32,870 nt of DNA from Lysobacter antibioticus (GTDB taxonomy: Bacteria > Pseudomonadota > Gammaproteobacteria > Xanthomonadales > Xanthomonadaceae): NCBI RefSeq assembly GCF_001442535.1, contig NZ_CP013141.1, forward strand, positions 5,248,253 through 5,281,122, read 5' to 3'. Positions within the stretch are counted from its first letter, which is position 1. Every line of letters starts with the position of its first letter. The notes beneath the pieces were generated by a model that saw only the letters and a program-made list of their open reading frames with translations, ran no database searches and was not told the origin of the DNA. A program made the position numbers and the translations under genes. This document shows positions 23,228 through 32,774 of the stretch, one piece after another.

Positions 23228-24388
23228 TCAGCGCTTGACGTCGACCGGCACGAAGGTGACCGAGGCGCCCTGGAACACCGGCTTCATGCCGGAACTGCCG
23301 GCGACGAGTTCCAGAGCGCTGCGCGCCGGTATCCGATCGAACTGCAGGCTCACGCCCTTGCCGCTGTCGGCGAGCGCCTCCGGATTGGCCAGGACCAGGC
23401 CGGCCTGGGAAGCGATGCGACGGGCGACCTCGCGCGGCCTCTCGTCCGTCGCCGCCAGGGAAATCATCGGCTCGCCCGGCACCGAGTGCAGGTAGACCGA
23501 TTCGGTCTTCGGTGCGTCGGCGGGTTGGCCGGCCCAGACGCCGAAACCGCTGGCCATGGCGAGCACGGCGAGCACGGCGGCGCCGGTTGCGACCCGCTTG
23601 GCCGCGGGCAAAGGTTGCTTGAGCATGAGGATCCTCTCCTTCAAGGGATGGGCTTGCGCCCAGTGGCATGCCAACGGCGAAGGGTTCGCCGCCAACAGGG
23701 TTTTCAACATCGCTTCGCCGTAGCTGCGCCGCGACCGGGGGTGGCGAGCGAGCACACGCAGATCGCAGGCCAGCTCCTGGTCGTGGCGAAAACGGCGTGC
23801 GGCGTAATGCAGCAAGGGGTTGAACCAATAAACGCAACGCAGCCAGGCGACGAAGGCATTGACATGCAGGTCGCCGCGGCGGATGTGGCTGCGTTCGTGA
23901 GTGCGGATCAAGGCCTGTTGATCGGCCGAGTAGCGCGTATCGAAATCGCGCTGCACCACGATGCGCGGCCGCAGCAGGCCGAACGCCGCCGGCAGGCCCA
24001 GGATCGCCTCGGCTTGATAGAGCCCGTCCTCGCGGCGCTCGATGCGGCCGAGTGCGCGCTGGAAACGTCGCTGCTGACGCCACACGGTTGCAGCCATGAC
24101 CATCGCACCCACCGCCCACAGCACGAGCAGCCAGGGCATCGGATCGAAGCCCGCCGGCGCGGCTGCCTGCATCGGCGGCGGCATCGGCGACATGCCCGCA
24201 CCGGCGGCCGCCAACGGCAGCGTTCGCGCTGCGCTGGGCAACAGCACCGCGATCATCGCCAGCGGCACCAGAGCCCAGGCGGCGTAACCGATCGCCGCAC
24301 CGAAGGCACGCCGCAACCGCAGGCGCAGGCCCAACACCAGCAGCAAACCCAGACTCATCGCTACAGTGGTTTCGATCAGCACGATCAT
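23228..24388 (-). CDS. BlaR1/MecR1-like M56 metallopeptidase with STN-like C-terminal domain
   Basis: A membrane zinc peptidase that in related systems cleaves or triggers cleavage of the BlaI repressor. The 386-residue protein has hydrophobic helices at about 1-20, 31-52 and 85-103, the M56 zinc motif H164-E-R-S-H168 with RRGDLHVN after it and E205 (DQELACDL), and another helix at about 266-286. The extracellular tail (about 298-386) is not a penicillin-binding sensor. It reads as a short STN/secretin-N-like domain (REVARRIASQAGLVL..., VSLQFDRIPARSALELVAGSSG). GAGAGGA lies just upstream of the ATG. It is second in the operon after the BlaI-type repressor. The signal sensed is unknown. Confidence 0.9.
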   Translation of the reverse strand: MIVLIETTVAMSLGLLLVLGLRLRLRRAFGAAIGYAAWALVPLAMIAVLLPSAARTLPLAAAGAGMSPMPPPMQAAAPAGFDPMPWLLVLWAVGAMVMAATVWRQQRRFQRALGRIERREDGLYQAEAILGLPAAFGLLRPRIVVQRDFDTRYSADQQALIRTHERSHIRRGDLHVNAFVAWLRCVYWFNPLLHYAARRFRHDQELACDLRVLARHPRSRRSYGEAMLKTLLAANPSPLACHWAQAHPLKERILMLKQPLPAAKRVATGAAVLAVLAMASGFGVWAGQPADAPKTESVYLHSVPGEPMISLAATDERPREVARRIASQAGLVLANPEALADSGKGVSLQFDRIPARSALELVAGSSGMKPVFQGASVTFVPVDVKR

Positions 24389-24466
24389 GAGTTCCTCTCC
24401 AGACCGAAGGACGCGGCCGTTGCGCGCGGGGCCGCGCGCCTGGACGCTGCGGCCGCGCCGATAACC

Positions 24467-24838
24467 TCAGCGCGCGTCATCGTCGAGCTCGTCGAGCAAC
24501 TGACGCAGATCGGCGATGTCCTTGCGGCTGAGTTTGCGCTGCTCGCTGAAGTGCGCGACCAGGGGCGCGACGCGGCCGTCGAACAAACGGTCCAGCAGAC
24601 TGCGGCTCTCGCCCATCACCCAGTCCTCGCGTTTGAGCACCGGCGCGTACAGATAACGACGGCCGTCCTTGTCGGCGCGCACGGCTCCCTTGTTCAACAG
24701 CCGGTTGAGCAGGGTTTTGATCGTCGCTTCCTGCCATTGCTGACTGTCGGCAAGCGCGGCGATGACCTCTTCGGCCGATTGCGGGTGGCGGCGCCACAAC
24801 ACGTCCATGACGAGGGATTCGGCTTCGCTGATCTGCAT
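24467..24838 (-). CDS. BlaI/MecI/CopY-family transcriptional repressor
   Basis: The 123-residue protein has the family winged helix (MQISEAESLVMDVLWRRHPQ, EEVIAAL, QEATIKTLLNRLLNKGAV, DGRRYLYAPVL) and a C-terminal dimer helix (FDGRVAPLVAHFSE, DIADLRQLLDELDDD). Such repressors bind TACA/TGTA-type dyads and are removed by proteolysis through a BlaR1-like partner, here the next gene (78 bases downstream). Its own promoter region carries two matching operators, so it is very likely autoregulated. The leader before the ATG is very short with only a GGAT-like binding site. Confidence 0.95.
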   Translation of the reverse strand: MQISEAESLVMDVLWRRHPQSAEEVIAALADSQQWQEATIKTLLNRLLNKGAVRADKDGRRYLYAPVLKREDWVMGESRSLLDRLFDGRVAPLVAHFSEQRKLSRKDIADLRQLLDELDDDAR

Positions 24839-24841
24839 CGT

Positions 24842-24890
24842 TTACATCCGTAATTTTTAATGAGATTACGCCTGTAAACGGTCTTGTCAA
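24842..24890 (-). promoter_or_regulatory. BlaI-type promoter with two operators
   Basis: On the minus strand a consensus TTGACA -35 (24885-24890) and TAATCT -10 (24863-24868) are 16 bases apart. Two dyads of form TTAC-N4-GTAA lie at 24842-24853 (centre ATCC) and 24866-24877 (centre GCCT), 24 bases apart. One covers the spacer and the edge of the -10; the other lies between the predicted start and the ATG. The two also form a larger inverted repeat (GTTTACA.../...TGTAAAC). This is the expected arrangement for BlaI autorepression. Confidence 0.82.
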
Positions 24891-24922
24891 GCCCGCCGCT
24901 TACGGAATGCGATACTGCTCGC

Positions 24923-27010
24923 ATGACCGATCCCGCCCATTTCGATTCGCTCGACGCCGCCGTCGCTTTCCTCTACGACCGCATCGAAGGTCCGCTGCAT
25001 GTCGGCGCCCCGCTCGGCCTGGGCAAGCCGCATCGGCTGCTCAATGCGCTGTACGCCCGGGCCGAACGCGAAACCGCGCGCCCCCTGCATCTGTACACGG
25101 CGCTGTCGCTGGATCCTCCTGCAGCCGGCAAAGGTCTGGAGGGGCGTTTCGTCGGCCCGTTCGCGCATCGCCATTTCGGCGACGATTTCCCGCGCCTGCG
25201 CTATGTACAGGCGCTCAAGCGCAACACCCTGCCGGCGCATATCGAGATCGAAGAGTTCTATCTGCAATCGGGCGCGCTGCTCAACGCCGTGGCGGCCCAG
25301 CGCCGCTACGCCAGCCTCAACTACACCCATGTCGCGCGCGCCCTGGCCGACCGCGGCGTCAACGCCATCGTGCAGAAGGTCGCGGCCGAACCCGGCGGCA
25401 ACCGCCTGTCCTTGTCGTGCAATACCGACCTGACCTGCGATGCGGTCGACGCGATCGTCGCCCGCGGCCTGCCGCGGCCGGTGCTGATCGCCGAAGTCGA
25501 TCCGCACCTGCCCTGGCTCGGCGGCAGCGCCACGGTCGATCCCCGCTTCTTCGACGCGGTGGTGACGCCGCCGGGCCCGCACCCGAAGCTGTTCGGGCTG
25601 CCGCGGCAACCGGTTGCCGACGCCGACTACGCGATCGGCTTCTATGCCAGCACCCTGGTGCGCGACGGCGGCACCCTGCAGATCGGCATCGGCACCCTGG
25701 CCGATGCGCTCTGCCATGCGCTGGCGTTGCGGCATACCGACAATGCAGCGTACTTGCGGGTGGTGAAGGCGTTGGGGATCGGGGTGGACGAGGCGGTTGC
25801 GCCGCTCGGGACCACAGCTCCGTTGCAGGGTGACCTCGCCGGAGACCGTAACGCGATGCCGCCGGTTGCGCCGCTTGGTCAAACCGCTTCCAGTGCCAAT
25901 GACCTGAGCTCGGGGCGTAACGCGAAGGCGCCAGTTGCGCCGCTTGGACCATTTAGCGTCGGGCTTTTTGGATGTTCCGAGATGATCAACGAAGGGTTTC
26001 GGCGTCTCGTCGAAGTCGGCGTGATCAAGCGCAAGGTCGTCGACGATCTCGACCTCATGCGCCGGCTCGACGACGGCAGCGCGAGCGCCGAGGATCGCGC
26101 GCGGCTCGAGAACGAAGGCGAATTCTTGCAGGGCGGCTTCTATCTGGGCTCGCCGGACTTCTATCAGTGGCTGCGCACCTTGTCGGACGAACAACGGTGC
26201 GGCATCGGCATGCGCCGGATCAGCGAAGTCAACGAACTCTACGGCGGCAACGAGACGCTCGAACGCCTGCAACGCCGCGACGCGCGCTTCTTCAACAGCT
26301 GCATGATGGCCACCGCGCTCGGCGCGGCAGTGTCCGACACGCTCGACGACGGCCGTGTGGTCTCCGGCGTGGGCGGCCAATACAACTTCGTCGCCATGGC
26401 GCATGCGCTGCCGAACGCGCGCTCGGTGCTGATGCTGCGTTCGACCCGCGAAAGCGCCGGCACGACGCGCTCCAACGTGGTCTGGAACTACGCCCAGGCC
26501 ACCATCCCGCGCCATCTGCGCGACGTCTACATCACCGAGTACGGCATCGCCCACCTGCGCGGCAAGACCGACGAGGACTGCATCGAGGCGATGTGCGCGA
26601 TCGCCGACATCCGCTTCGCCGACGCCCTGCGCGAAGCCGCGCGCGCCTCTGGCAAGCTGGCGCCAAGCGCGGCGGAGCCGGCGTCGAACGCGCGCGGCGG
26701 CGCCAACACCCCGGATCGTTTGCGCCAATCGCTCGCCCCGTTCCGCGCCGACGGCACCCTGCCCGACTATCCGCTCGGCAGCGATTTCACCGAAGTCGAG
26801 CAACGCCTGGTCAAGGCGCTCGGCCTGCTCAAGGCCGGCACCACCACGCGCGCGGGCACCGTGCGAACCGTACTGCGGGCCTTGTTCTCCAACAGCGGCC
26901 GCGACCAAGAGGCCTTGCAGCGCATGGACCTGGAAAAGCCGGCGAGCCTAGGCGACAAACTGCAGGCGCGCCTGCTGTCGTGGGCATTGGCGCAAGGCCA
27001 GGACAGCTGA
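24923..27010 (+). CDS. Acetyl-CoA hydrolase/CoA-transferase family protein
   Basis: Family members hydrolyse acetyl-CoA or move CoA between carboxylic acids. The 695-residue protein has the two-domain CoA-transferase layout. Typical stretches are IQKVAAEPGGNRLSLSCNTD, TLQIGIGTLADALCHAL, NEGFRRLVEVGVIKRKV, RFFNSCMMATALGAAVSD, VVSGVGGQYNFVAMAHA and the active-site region VYITEYGIAHLRGKTDEDC with the conserved glutamate. The length exceeds simple acetyl-CoA hydrolases (about 500-550); a long C-terminal part and an internal repeat insert (residues about 292-341) account for some of this. The ATG at 24923 gives the family start; its ribosome binding site is poor. It is divergent from the BlaI gene and shares an 84-base spacer with it. 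Confidence 0.9.
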   Translation: MTDPAHFDSLDAAVAFLYDRIEGPLHVGAPLGLGKPHRLLNALYARAERETARPLHLYTALSLDPPAAGKGLEGRFVGPFAHRHFGDDFPRLRYVQALKRNTLPAHIEIEEFYLQSGALLNAVAAQRRYASLNYTHVARALADRGVNAIVQKVAAEPGGNRLSLSCNTDLTCDAVDAIVARGLPRPVLIAEVDPHLPWLGGSATVDPRFFDAVVTPPGPHPKLFGLPRQPVADADYAIGFYASTLVRDGGTLQIGIGTLADALCHALALRHTDNAAYLRVVKALGIGVDEAVAPLGTTAPLQGDLAGDRNAMPPVAPLGQTASSANDLSSGRNAKAPVAPLGPFSVGLFGCSEMINEGFRRLVEVGVIKRKVVDDLDLMRRLDDGSASAEDRARLENEGEFLQGGFYLGSPDFYQWLRTLSDEQRCGIGMRRISEVNELYGGNETLERLQRRDARFFNSCMMATALGAAVSDTLDDGRVVSGVGGQYNFVAMAHALPNARSVLMLRSTRESAGTTRSNVVWNYAQATIPRHLRDVYITEYGIAHLRGKTDEDCIEAMCAIADIRFADALREAARASGKLAPSAAEPASNARGGANTPDRLRQSLAPFRADGTLPDYPLGSDFTEVEQRLVKALGLLKAGTTTRAGTVRTVLRALFSNSGRDQEALQRMDLEKPASLGDKLQARLLSWALAQGQDS
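25796..25947 (+). repeat. In-frame 69-bp tandem repeat within the CoA-transferase gene
   Basis: Two full units start at 25796 and 25865, and a partial third at 25934. Each begins GTTGCGCCGCT.GG and ends near CGTAACGCGA.G. The period is exactly 69 bases, or 23 codons. It encodes VAPLG-x11-12-RNA-type units (VAPLGTTAPLQGDL..., VAPLGQTASSANDL..., VAPLGPF). It has lower GC and different codon use from its surroundings, as if an intergenic-type repeat had entered the gene in frame. Confidence 0.85.
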
Positions 27011-27181
27011 GCTCTATTCGTTGGCGCAGTGCCCAACGCCAACCCATCGAGGCGCTGCGAACCGTAAGTCCATCCAGGTTCGCCGCCGTTGCCGTTGCCG
27101 TTGCCGTTGCCGTAAAGATTTTGCGGTTGCTGTGACTGTGCGTCGCTTGGCACTAGCGACGGCTAAAGAAGACCCGGAGGG

Positions 27182-27238
27182 CGGCGCGCAGGGATGCGCG
27201 CCGTTTTTCATCGGGACAGGGATGTCCCGTATGAAAAA
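27182..27238 (+). terminator. Terminator-like nested hairpins after the CoA-transferase gene
   Basis: CGGCGCGCA, loop GGGA, TGCGCGCCG (27182-27203) is followed by TTTTT (27204-27208), a good intrinsic terminator. A second hairpin CGGGACA, loop GGGA, TGTCCCG (27212-27229) sits inside TTTTTCAT/ATGAAAAA arms (27204-27238). The shared CAGGGATG loop context suggests a family of related repeats. Confidence 0.65.
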
Positions 27239-27295
27239 TCCCTGCGAATGCATCGAACGTGCGAGCCTGTGATTCAAAAGAAAGCATTTTTCTTT

Positions 27296-27352
27296 GGTTA
27301 CCTTTCTTTTGTTGCTTATGACAAAAGAAAGTAACCTGCCGCTTTAGTGGCG
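27296..27352. repeat. Long-stem intergenic repeat element
   Basis: GGTTACCTTTCTTTTGT (27296-27312) pairs with ACAAAAGAAAGTAACC (27321-27336) with a single bulge, then CCGCTTTAGTGGCGG follows. The AT-rich stem stands out from a GC-rich genome. It matches, from memory, a common xanthomonad intergenic repeat. Confidence 0.65.
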
Positions 27353-27605
27353 GAAGCTTTTAGCGGTTGATCTTGATCTTGATCTTGCTTAACTGATCCG
27401 CCGCGAGACTGAAACGACGCGGTCGCGGCTTGTGACCGAAGGAAATCCAGTAGGACGCCGCTCCTACTCTGACAGGCTGCGGCCGGCATCGGCGCGAGGC
27501 GGCCGGCATCGGCGCGAGATTGATTCGACGCGGTCGCGGCTTACGCCGCTCCTACAGGAGAAGGATTCGCGACGTTCCAATCCTCAAGCAAGAGCAGACC
27601 TTCCG

Positions 27606-28739
27606 TCAGTAGGCGCCCTGCGTCTCGCCCGCAGGCGCCCGCTTGCGCGCCGACAGGCAAGCGAACAGACGATGGCCGAGGCGAATGCCCGGCTTCTCGA
27701 CGAAACGATAGGTCAACCAAGCCGCGGGAATCGCCAGCGCCAGACTGATCGCCGCACACCCGGCATACGCCGCACCCGGCGGCAGATGCTCGTACAACCG
27801 TGCGAACACGCCGTACAGCCGCGACACCACGAACGGATGCACGAGATACAGCGAGTAGCTGATCGTGCCCAGGAAGCAGGTTGCGCGATTCACCAGCAAG
27901 CGATTATTGGCCAGCAACAGACCCAGCAACATCGCACCGTAGAACAGGGCGCACTGGTACCAATCGTTCAGCCCAGGCACGGGCGGCAGCAGACGATAGA
28001 ACAGCAAGGCGTTGCCGACGACACCCATCAGCAACAAGGCGATGCCGAGTGGCCGAAGAATGCGCTGCGGCCTGTCGCGCAGAGACAGCCAGAGCTGAAA
28101 CAGGACACAACCCCAGGCGAATACCGGCCAATGCGTCAAGGCTCCATAAACACCGCCCAGGTGCGCGAACGGCGCCGGCAGCCCGGCCGCCCATAGCGAC
28201 AGCGCGAACGCCAGTGCGAGCAACAGCACCTGTCCGAGCAGCCCGCGCACCCAGATGGCGAACAGCGGGAACAGCAGGTAGAACAGCACCTCGACGCCGA
28301 TGGTCCAACTGCCCATGACGATGCCGGGCTGCCAATCCGGCGACAGGCCGAACAGCATCGATACGTTCCAGACCGTCTCGGCAACGCCGTAGCGGGCCGG
28401 CTCGCGCAGTTGGTCCTTGAGCAACATCACCGCCAGCAACACCAGCAGCAACGGCGCGATGCGGAACCACCGGCTCAGATAAAAACTGCGCAAGGCGGCG
28501 CCCGATGCGGCATGGCGCGGCCAGGTCAGGCACAACGAAAACGCACTCATGACGAAGAACAGGGCGACACCGGTGCCGCCCATGCCGACGAAAGGCAGGA
28601 GCGCCGCTGGCACGGCGAGATCGGGATCGGCCATCGCCATGACGTGATAGATCACGACATACAAGGCGGCCAGGCCGCGCAGCGCATCCAACTGGGGCAG
28701 CCGGAACTGCAGCGGCTCGGTATTGAGGTCTTGTGCCAT
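27606..28739 (-). CDS. Acyltransferase-3 family membrane protein (OafA/YrhL-like)
   Basis: Transfers acyl groups to sugars of surface polysaccharide or secreted compounds. The 377-residue protein starts with the family motif [21 protein letters not shown], including the conserved R and H. About ten hydrophobic segments follow, with [36 protein letters not shown] (the conserved SxxxExxFY), [15 protein letters not shown] and a C-terminal FVEKPG motif. The ATG at 28739 with GAGGCC upstream is preferred over an in-frame GTG 30 bases earlier. No polysaccharide genes are adjacent, so the substrate is unknown. Confidence 0.92.
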   Translation of the reverse strand: MAQDLNTEPLQFRLPQLDALRGLAALYVVIYHVMAMADPDLAVPAALLPFVGMGGTGVALFFVMSAFSLCLTWPRHAASGAALRSFYLSRWFRIAPLLLVLLAVMLLKDQLREPARYGVAETVWNVSMLFGLSPDWQPGIVMGSWTIGVEVLFYLLFPLFAIWVRGLLGQVLLLALAFALSLWAAGLPAPFAHLGGVYGALTHWPVFAWGCVLFQLWLSLRDRPQRILRPLGIALLLMGVVGNALLFYRLLPPVPGLNDWYQCALFYGAMLLGLLLANNRLLVNRATCFLGTISYSLYLVHPFVVSRLYGVFARLYEHLPPGAAYAGCAAISLALAIPAAWLTYRFVEKPGIRLGHRLFACLSARKRAPAGETQGAY

Positions 28740-28912
28740 GCCACGGCCTCGGCAGCTAAGGAAGGACACGGTCGTCGGCGCGATCCGCAGAGGGGCGTCA
28801 TCCGGCTCGGTTCCGCATTGGCCCCGAGCCTCGTCATGCCGCTAGCCGGAGTGTCGTCGCACCTCGCCTTGCAGGCCCACGCCGCCAGCGGCGGCGCGGC
28901 CTGCATAACCGA

Positions 28913-30913
28913 TCACGCCAGGTTCTTGACCGCCGACACCACGCGCTCGACGGTGAAGCCGAAGTGCGGGAACAGGGCCTCGGCCGGAGCCGACGCGCCG
29001 AAACCGTCGATGCCGATCACGTCGCCGTCCAGGCCGACGTACTTGCGCCAGAAGCCGGTGACGCCGGCCTCGATCGCGACGCGCTTGCGCACCGCATTGG
29101 GCAGCACCGATTCGCGGTATTCGAACGGCTGGCGGTCGAACACGTCGCTCGACGGCATCGACACCACGCGCACCTTGAGGCCTTCGGCGCTGAGCGCGTC
29201 GGCGGCCTGAGTGGCCAGGCCGACTTCGGAACCGGTCGCGATCAGGATCGCGTCGGGCGTGCCCTCGCTGTCGCGCAGCACGTAGCCGCCGAGCGCGATC
29301 TGCTTGACCTGCTCGTCGTTGCGCGGCTGATGCATCAGATTCTGACGCGAGAAGATCAGGCAGCTCGGGCCGTCCTTGCGCTCGATCGCCGCGCGCCACG
29401 ACACCGCCGACTCGACCGCGTCGCAGGGACGCCAGACGTCGTTGTCCGGGATGTAGCGCAGCGAAGCCAGGTGCTCGACCGGCTGGTGGGTCGGGCCGTC
29501 TTCGCCGAGACCGATCGAATCGTGGGTGTAGACGTGGATCGCGTGCGCGCCCATCAGCGCGCTCATGCGCACGGCATTGCGGGCGTAGTCGCTGAACACC
29601 AGGAAGGTGGCGTCGTAGGGAATGAAACCGCCGTGCAACTGCAGGCCGTTACTGATCGCGGTCATCGCGAATTCGCGCACGCCGTAATAGATGTAGTTGG
29701 CGTTCGGGTCGTCGGTCGCGACCGACTTGCTGCCCTTCCACAGGGTCAGATTGGAATGGGCCAGGTCGGCGGAACCGCCGATCAGTTCCGGCAGCAGCGG
29801 CGCGAAGGTTTCGATCGCCATCTGCGAGGCCTTGCGCGAGGCGATGGTCGGGCCGTCGGCCTGCAGCTTGGCGATGTAGGCGTTGGCCTGGGCGAGGAAG
29901 TCGTCGGGCAGCTCGCCGTGCGAACGGCGGGTCAGCTCGGCGGCTTCGTCCGGGTAACGCGCGGCATAGGCGTCGAACAGACGGTTCCACTGGTCCTCGC
30001 GGACCAGGCCGGTGCTGCGCGAACGCCAGCCGTCGTAGATGCTTTCGGGAATTTCGAAGTCGCCGTACGGCCATTCCAGCGCGGCGCGGGTCGCGGCGAT
30101 TTCGTCCTTGCCCAGCGGCGCGCCGTGCGAGGATTCCTTGCCGGCCTTGGCCGGCGAGCCGAAGCCGATGGTGGTGCGGCAGCAGATCAAGGTCGGCTTG
30201 TCGTCGTGCTTGAGCGCGGTGTCGATGGCGGTCTTGATCTCGACCGCATCGTGACCGTTGACGTTGCGGATCACCCGCCAGCCGTAGGCCTCGAAGCGCG
30301 CCGGCGTGTCGTCGGTGAACCAGCCGTCGGTGTTGCCGTCGATGGAGATCTTGTTGTCGTCCCAGAATGCGACCAGTTTGCCCAGGCCCCAGGTGCCGGC
30401 GAGCGAAGCGGCTTCGTGCGAGATGCCCTCCATCAGGCAGCCGTCGCCCATGAACACCCAGGTGCGGTGATCGACGATGCTCAACTCGGGACGGTTGAAG
30501 CGCTGTGCGAGCAGCTTCTCGCCGAGCGCCATGCCGACCGCGTTGGCCAGGCCCTGGCCGAGCGGACCGGTGGTGGTCTCCACGCCCGGGGTCATGAAGT
30601 TTTCCGGGTGGCCCGGGGTCTTGGACTCGAGCTGGCGGAAGCGCTTGAGGTCTTCGATCGACAGGTCGTAGCCGGACAGGTGCAGCAATGCGTACTGCAG
30701 CATCGAGCCGTGGCCGTTGGACAAAATGAAGCGGTCGCGGTTGAACCACTTCGGATTGTTCGGGTTGTGGGTCAGGTAGTCGTTCCAGAGCACCTCGGCG
30801 ATGTCGGCCATGCCCATCGGCATGCCCGGATGACCGGAGTTGGCGGCCTGCACCGCGTCGATGGCGAGGAAACGAATGGCGTTGGCAAGGTCGCGGCGGC
30901 TGTGCGTCGTCAT
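28913..30913 (-). CDS. tkt: Transketolase
   Basis: Thiamine-diphosphate enzyme moving two-carbon units between sugar phosphates in the pentose phosphate pathway. The 666-residue protein starts [17 protein letters not shown] followed by [19 protein letters not shown]. The ThDP motif is [13 protein letters not shown] ... [11 protein letters not shown]. Further blocks are [34 protein letters not shown] with the catalytic glutamate, and [19 protein letters not shown]. The ATG at 30913 matches relatives best; one four codons upstream (30925) is possible. Neither has a clear ribosome binding site. The frame is open upstream across the next gene, but that part is antisense noise. Confidence 0.97.
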   Translation of the reverse strand: MTTHSRRDLANAIRFLAIDAVQAANSGHPGMPMGMADIAEVLWNDYLTHNPNNPKWFNRDRFILSNGHGSMLQYALLHLSGYDLSIEDLKRFRQLESKTPGHPENFMTPGVETTTGPLGQGLANAVGMALGEKLLAQRFNRPELSIVDHRTWVFMGDGCLMEGISHEAASLAGTWGLGKLVAFWDDNKISIDGNTDGWFTDDTPARFEAYGWRVIRNVNGHDAVEIKTAIDTALKHDDKPTLICCRTTIGFGSPAKAGKESSHGAPLGKDEIAATRAALEWPYGDFEIPESIYDGWRSRSTGLVREDQWNRLFDAYAARYPDEAAELTRRSHGELPDDFLAQANAYIAKLQADGPTIASRKASQMAIETFAPLLPELIGGSADLAHSNLTLWKGSKSVATDDPNANYIYYGVREFAMTAISNGLQLHGGFIPYDATFLVFSDYARNAVRMSALMGAHAIHVYTHDSIGLGEDGPTHQPVEHLASLRYIPDNDVWRPCDAVESAVSWRAAIERKDGPSCLIFSRQNLMHQPRNDEQVKQIALGGYVLRDSEGTPDAILIATGSEVGLATQAADALSAEGLKVRVVSMPSSDVFDRQPFEYRESVLPNAVRKRVAIEAGVTGFWRKYVGLDGDVIGIDGFGASAPAEALFPHFGFTVERVVSAVKNLA

Positions 30914-31169
30914 GGGAGTCTGCATGCTTGGGGGCTTGGAAGCCGCTCCCGACGGGACCGGCGAAGAGCCGCCATTGTCCCATCCCGGCGCCGCCGTGTC
31001 GCCCCGAACCACTGGCCGAAAGCCGCACGCCGGGCTTGCAAATGCGCGGAAAACCGCGCCGGGCCTGCTCTGAGGGCAGGATCGGCACGCTCGCCACAAG
31101 CGATCGGTGCACTCGGCCACGAAGCCCGCCGGGCCGAGCGTGCCGACTGTCGCGCCGGCGCGGCGCAAA

Positions 31170-31200
31170 CGAAAAACCCGCCGTTCAGGCGGGTTTTTCG
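31170..31200. terminator. Rho-independent terminator after the symporter gene
   Basis: A perfect 13-bp stem CGAAAAACCCGCC / GGCGGGTTTTTCG with loop GTTCA has T-runs on both strands. It lies 18 bases after the symporter stop codon and upstream of the transketolase promoter region, so it ends the minus-strand symporter transcript. Confidence 0.93.
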
Positions 31201-31218
31201 TGCGCTCGGGCAGCGGCC

Positions 31219-32598
31219 TCAGTCCGACAGGCTTTCGGCCGGCGGATCGGCGACGCCGCGCGACACCATCGCCGCGATGGCGATGTCGCCGGTGACGTTG
31301 AGCGTGGTCCGGCACATGTCGAGGAAGTGATTGACGCCGAGGATCAGGCCGATGCCTTCGGCCGGCACGCCGACCATGGCGCAGATCATCGCCACCACCG
31401 GCAGCGAGCCCGAGGGCACGCCGGCGGTGCCGATGCCGCCGAGGATGCACACCAGCATCACCATCACCTGCTGACCCAGGCTCAGGTCGACGCCGAAGAA
31501 CTGGGCCAGGAAGATCACCGTGACGCCTTCGAACAAGGCGGTGCCGTTCTGGTTGGCGGTGGCGCCGACGGTCAGCACGAAGCGCGAGACGCGCCGCGGC
31601 AGGTGCAGTTCGTCTTCGGCCACGCGCAAGGCGGTCGGCAGGGTGGCGTTGCTCGACGCGGTCGAGAACGCCAGCACCATCGCCTCCTGCACGCCGCGGA
31701 AGAACTCCATCGGCGAGCGGCCGCCGATGAACTTCAGCGCCAGCGAATAGACCACGAACAGGTGGATGGCGAGCGCGGCGACGACCACCGCGACGTACTT
31801 GGCCAGCTTGAACAACAGGTCCCAGCCGAACGCCGAGGCCAGGTTGAACATGAAGCAGAACACCGCGTACGGCGCCAGCTTGATGACCAGGCCGATCAGG
31901 GTCATGGAGATGTCGAACAGGCCCTGGATGCCTTCGCGCAGGGTGTCCACCGCCTTGGAACGGGTCAGCACCATGCCCACGCCGATCATCAGGGCGAAGA
32001 ACATCACCGCGAGGATGGCGTCGTTGGCGGCGGCCTGGATGACGTTGCTGGGCACGATCGAGACCAGCATCTGAATGCCCTTGGGCGCGTTGGCGCTGCC
32101 CTGGACGATGCTCTGCGCGCGCTCGGCGTTCTCGCTCATCAACAACTGGGCCTGGGCCGGGTCGACGCCGGCGCCGGGCTGGAACAGGTTGACCATGACC
32201 AGGCCGAGGATCACGGCCAGCGCCGACATCAGCACGGTCAGGCCGAGCGTGCGCCAGCCGACCCGGCCGAACGAACGGATGTCGCCCATCTCGCTCACGC
32301 CCATGACCAGCGCCGAGAACAGCAGCGGGATCACCAGCATGAAGATCAGGCGCAGGAAGATTTCGCCGGCCGGGCCGGTGACGGTTTCGGTGAGCAGCTT
32401 GAGCAGCGGGCGGCACTGCCAGGCGACGTCGGCGCCGGCCGTGGTAGCCGGACAGACCTGGCCGGCCAGTTGCGCGTAGGTAACGCTGCCGATGCCGGCG
32501 GCGTAGACGATCAGGCCGAGGACGAGGCCCGCGAGGAAGCCGATCGCCATCTTCCAATGCAACGGCAGCGGCTTGCGCGCGTTAAGGTTTTCGCTCAT
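31219..32598 (-). CDS. Dicarboxylate/amino acid:cation symporter (DAACS/GltP-like)
   Basis: Inner-membrane secondary carrier for glutamate, aspartate or C4-dicarboxylates. The 459-residue protein has about eight hydrophobic helices and the two hairpin loops of the family. Signatures are [23 protein letters not shown], the serine-rich loop [38 protein letters not shown] (related to the NMDGT motif), and [16 protein letters not shown] with [22 protein letters not shown]. The ion/substrate stretch reads NQNGT rather than NMDGT. The ATG at 32598 has a weak GGA site; an upstream in-frame ATG at 32634 adds an untypical extension. Confidence 0.94.
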   Translation of the reverse strand: MSENLNARKPLPLHWKMAIGFLAGLVLGLIVYAAGIGSVTYAQLAGQVCPATTAGADVAWQCRPLLKLLTETVTGPAGEIFLRLIFMLVIPLLFSALVMGVSEMGDIRSFGRVGWRTLGLTVLMSALAVILGLVMVNLFQPGAGVDPAQAQLLMSENAERAQSIVQGSANAPKGIQMLVSIVPSNVIQAAANDAILAVMFFALMIGVGMVLTRSKAVDTLREGIQGLFDISMTLIGLVIKLAPYAVFCFMFNLASAFGWDLLFKLAKYVAVVVAALAIHLFVVYSLALKFIGGRSPMEFFRGVQEAMVLAFSTASSNATLPTALRVAEDELHLPRRVSRFVLTVGATANQNGTALFEGVTVIFLAQFFGVDLSLGQQVMVMLVCILGGIGTAGVPSGSLPVVAMICAMVGVPAEGIGLILGVNHFLDMCRTTLNVTGDIAIAAMVSRGVADPPAESLSD

Positions 32599-32774
32599 GA
32601 ATCCGGCCTGGCCCAAACAGCGGGCAGGATACACCAGGGGCCCGCGACGGCCTTGCTGCGTCGCAGCCGCGCCGGTCGAGGCCGGCGGAGCACGAGTTGG
32701 CGGGCTGAACGGCGATCGCGGCGCCCGCTCAGCGCGCCGGCCGGTTCAGAAGGACTCGCTCAAGCCTGGCTCGC

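Larger units (their letters stand above)
27011..27605. repeat. Repeat-rich intergenic spacer
   Basis: There is no gene in 595 bases. From left to right: a GCCGTT hexamer repeated nearly five times (27085-27113); hairpins at 27182-27238; an AT-rich segment with AAAGAAAG/CTTTCTTT arms and a long stem (27296-27336) followed by CCGC/GCGG; a TTGATC hexamer repeated three times (27367-27387); a 20-bp tandem duplication (27479-27518); and two copies of GACGCGGTCGCGGCTT (about 27416 and 27527), the second followed by ACGCCGCTCCTACAGG. Several of these blocks resemble dispersed repeats of Lysobacter and Xanthomonas. Confidence 0.75.

Noticed and set aside
28964..31330. 788-codon plus-strand frame opposite transketolase
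   Set aside because: Antisense shadow with Val/Ala/Glu/Arg bias and no motif.
30926..32557. Upstream extension of the transketolase frame through the symporter gene
   Set aside because: The symporter on the same strand in another frame is clearly coding and has its own terminator. The extension translation is arginine-rich noise.
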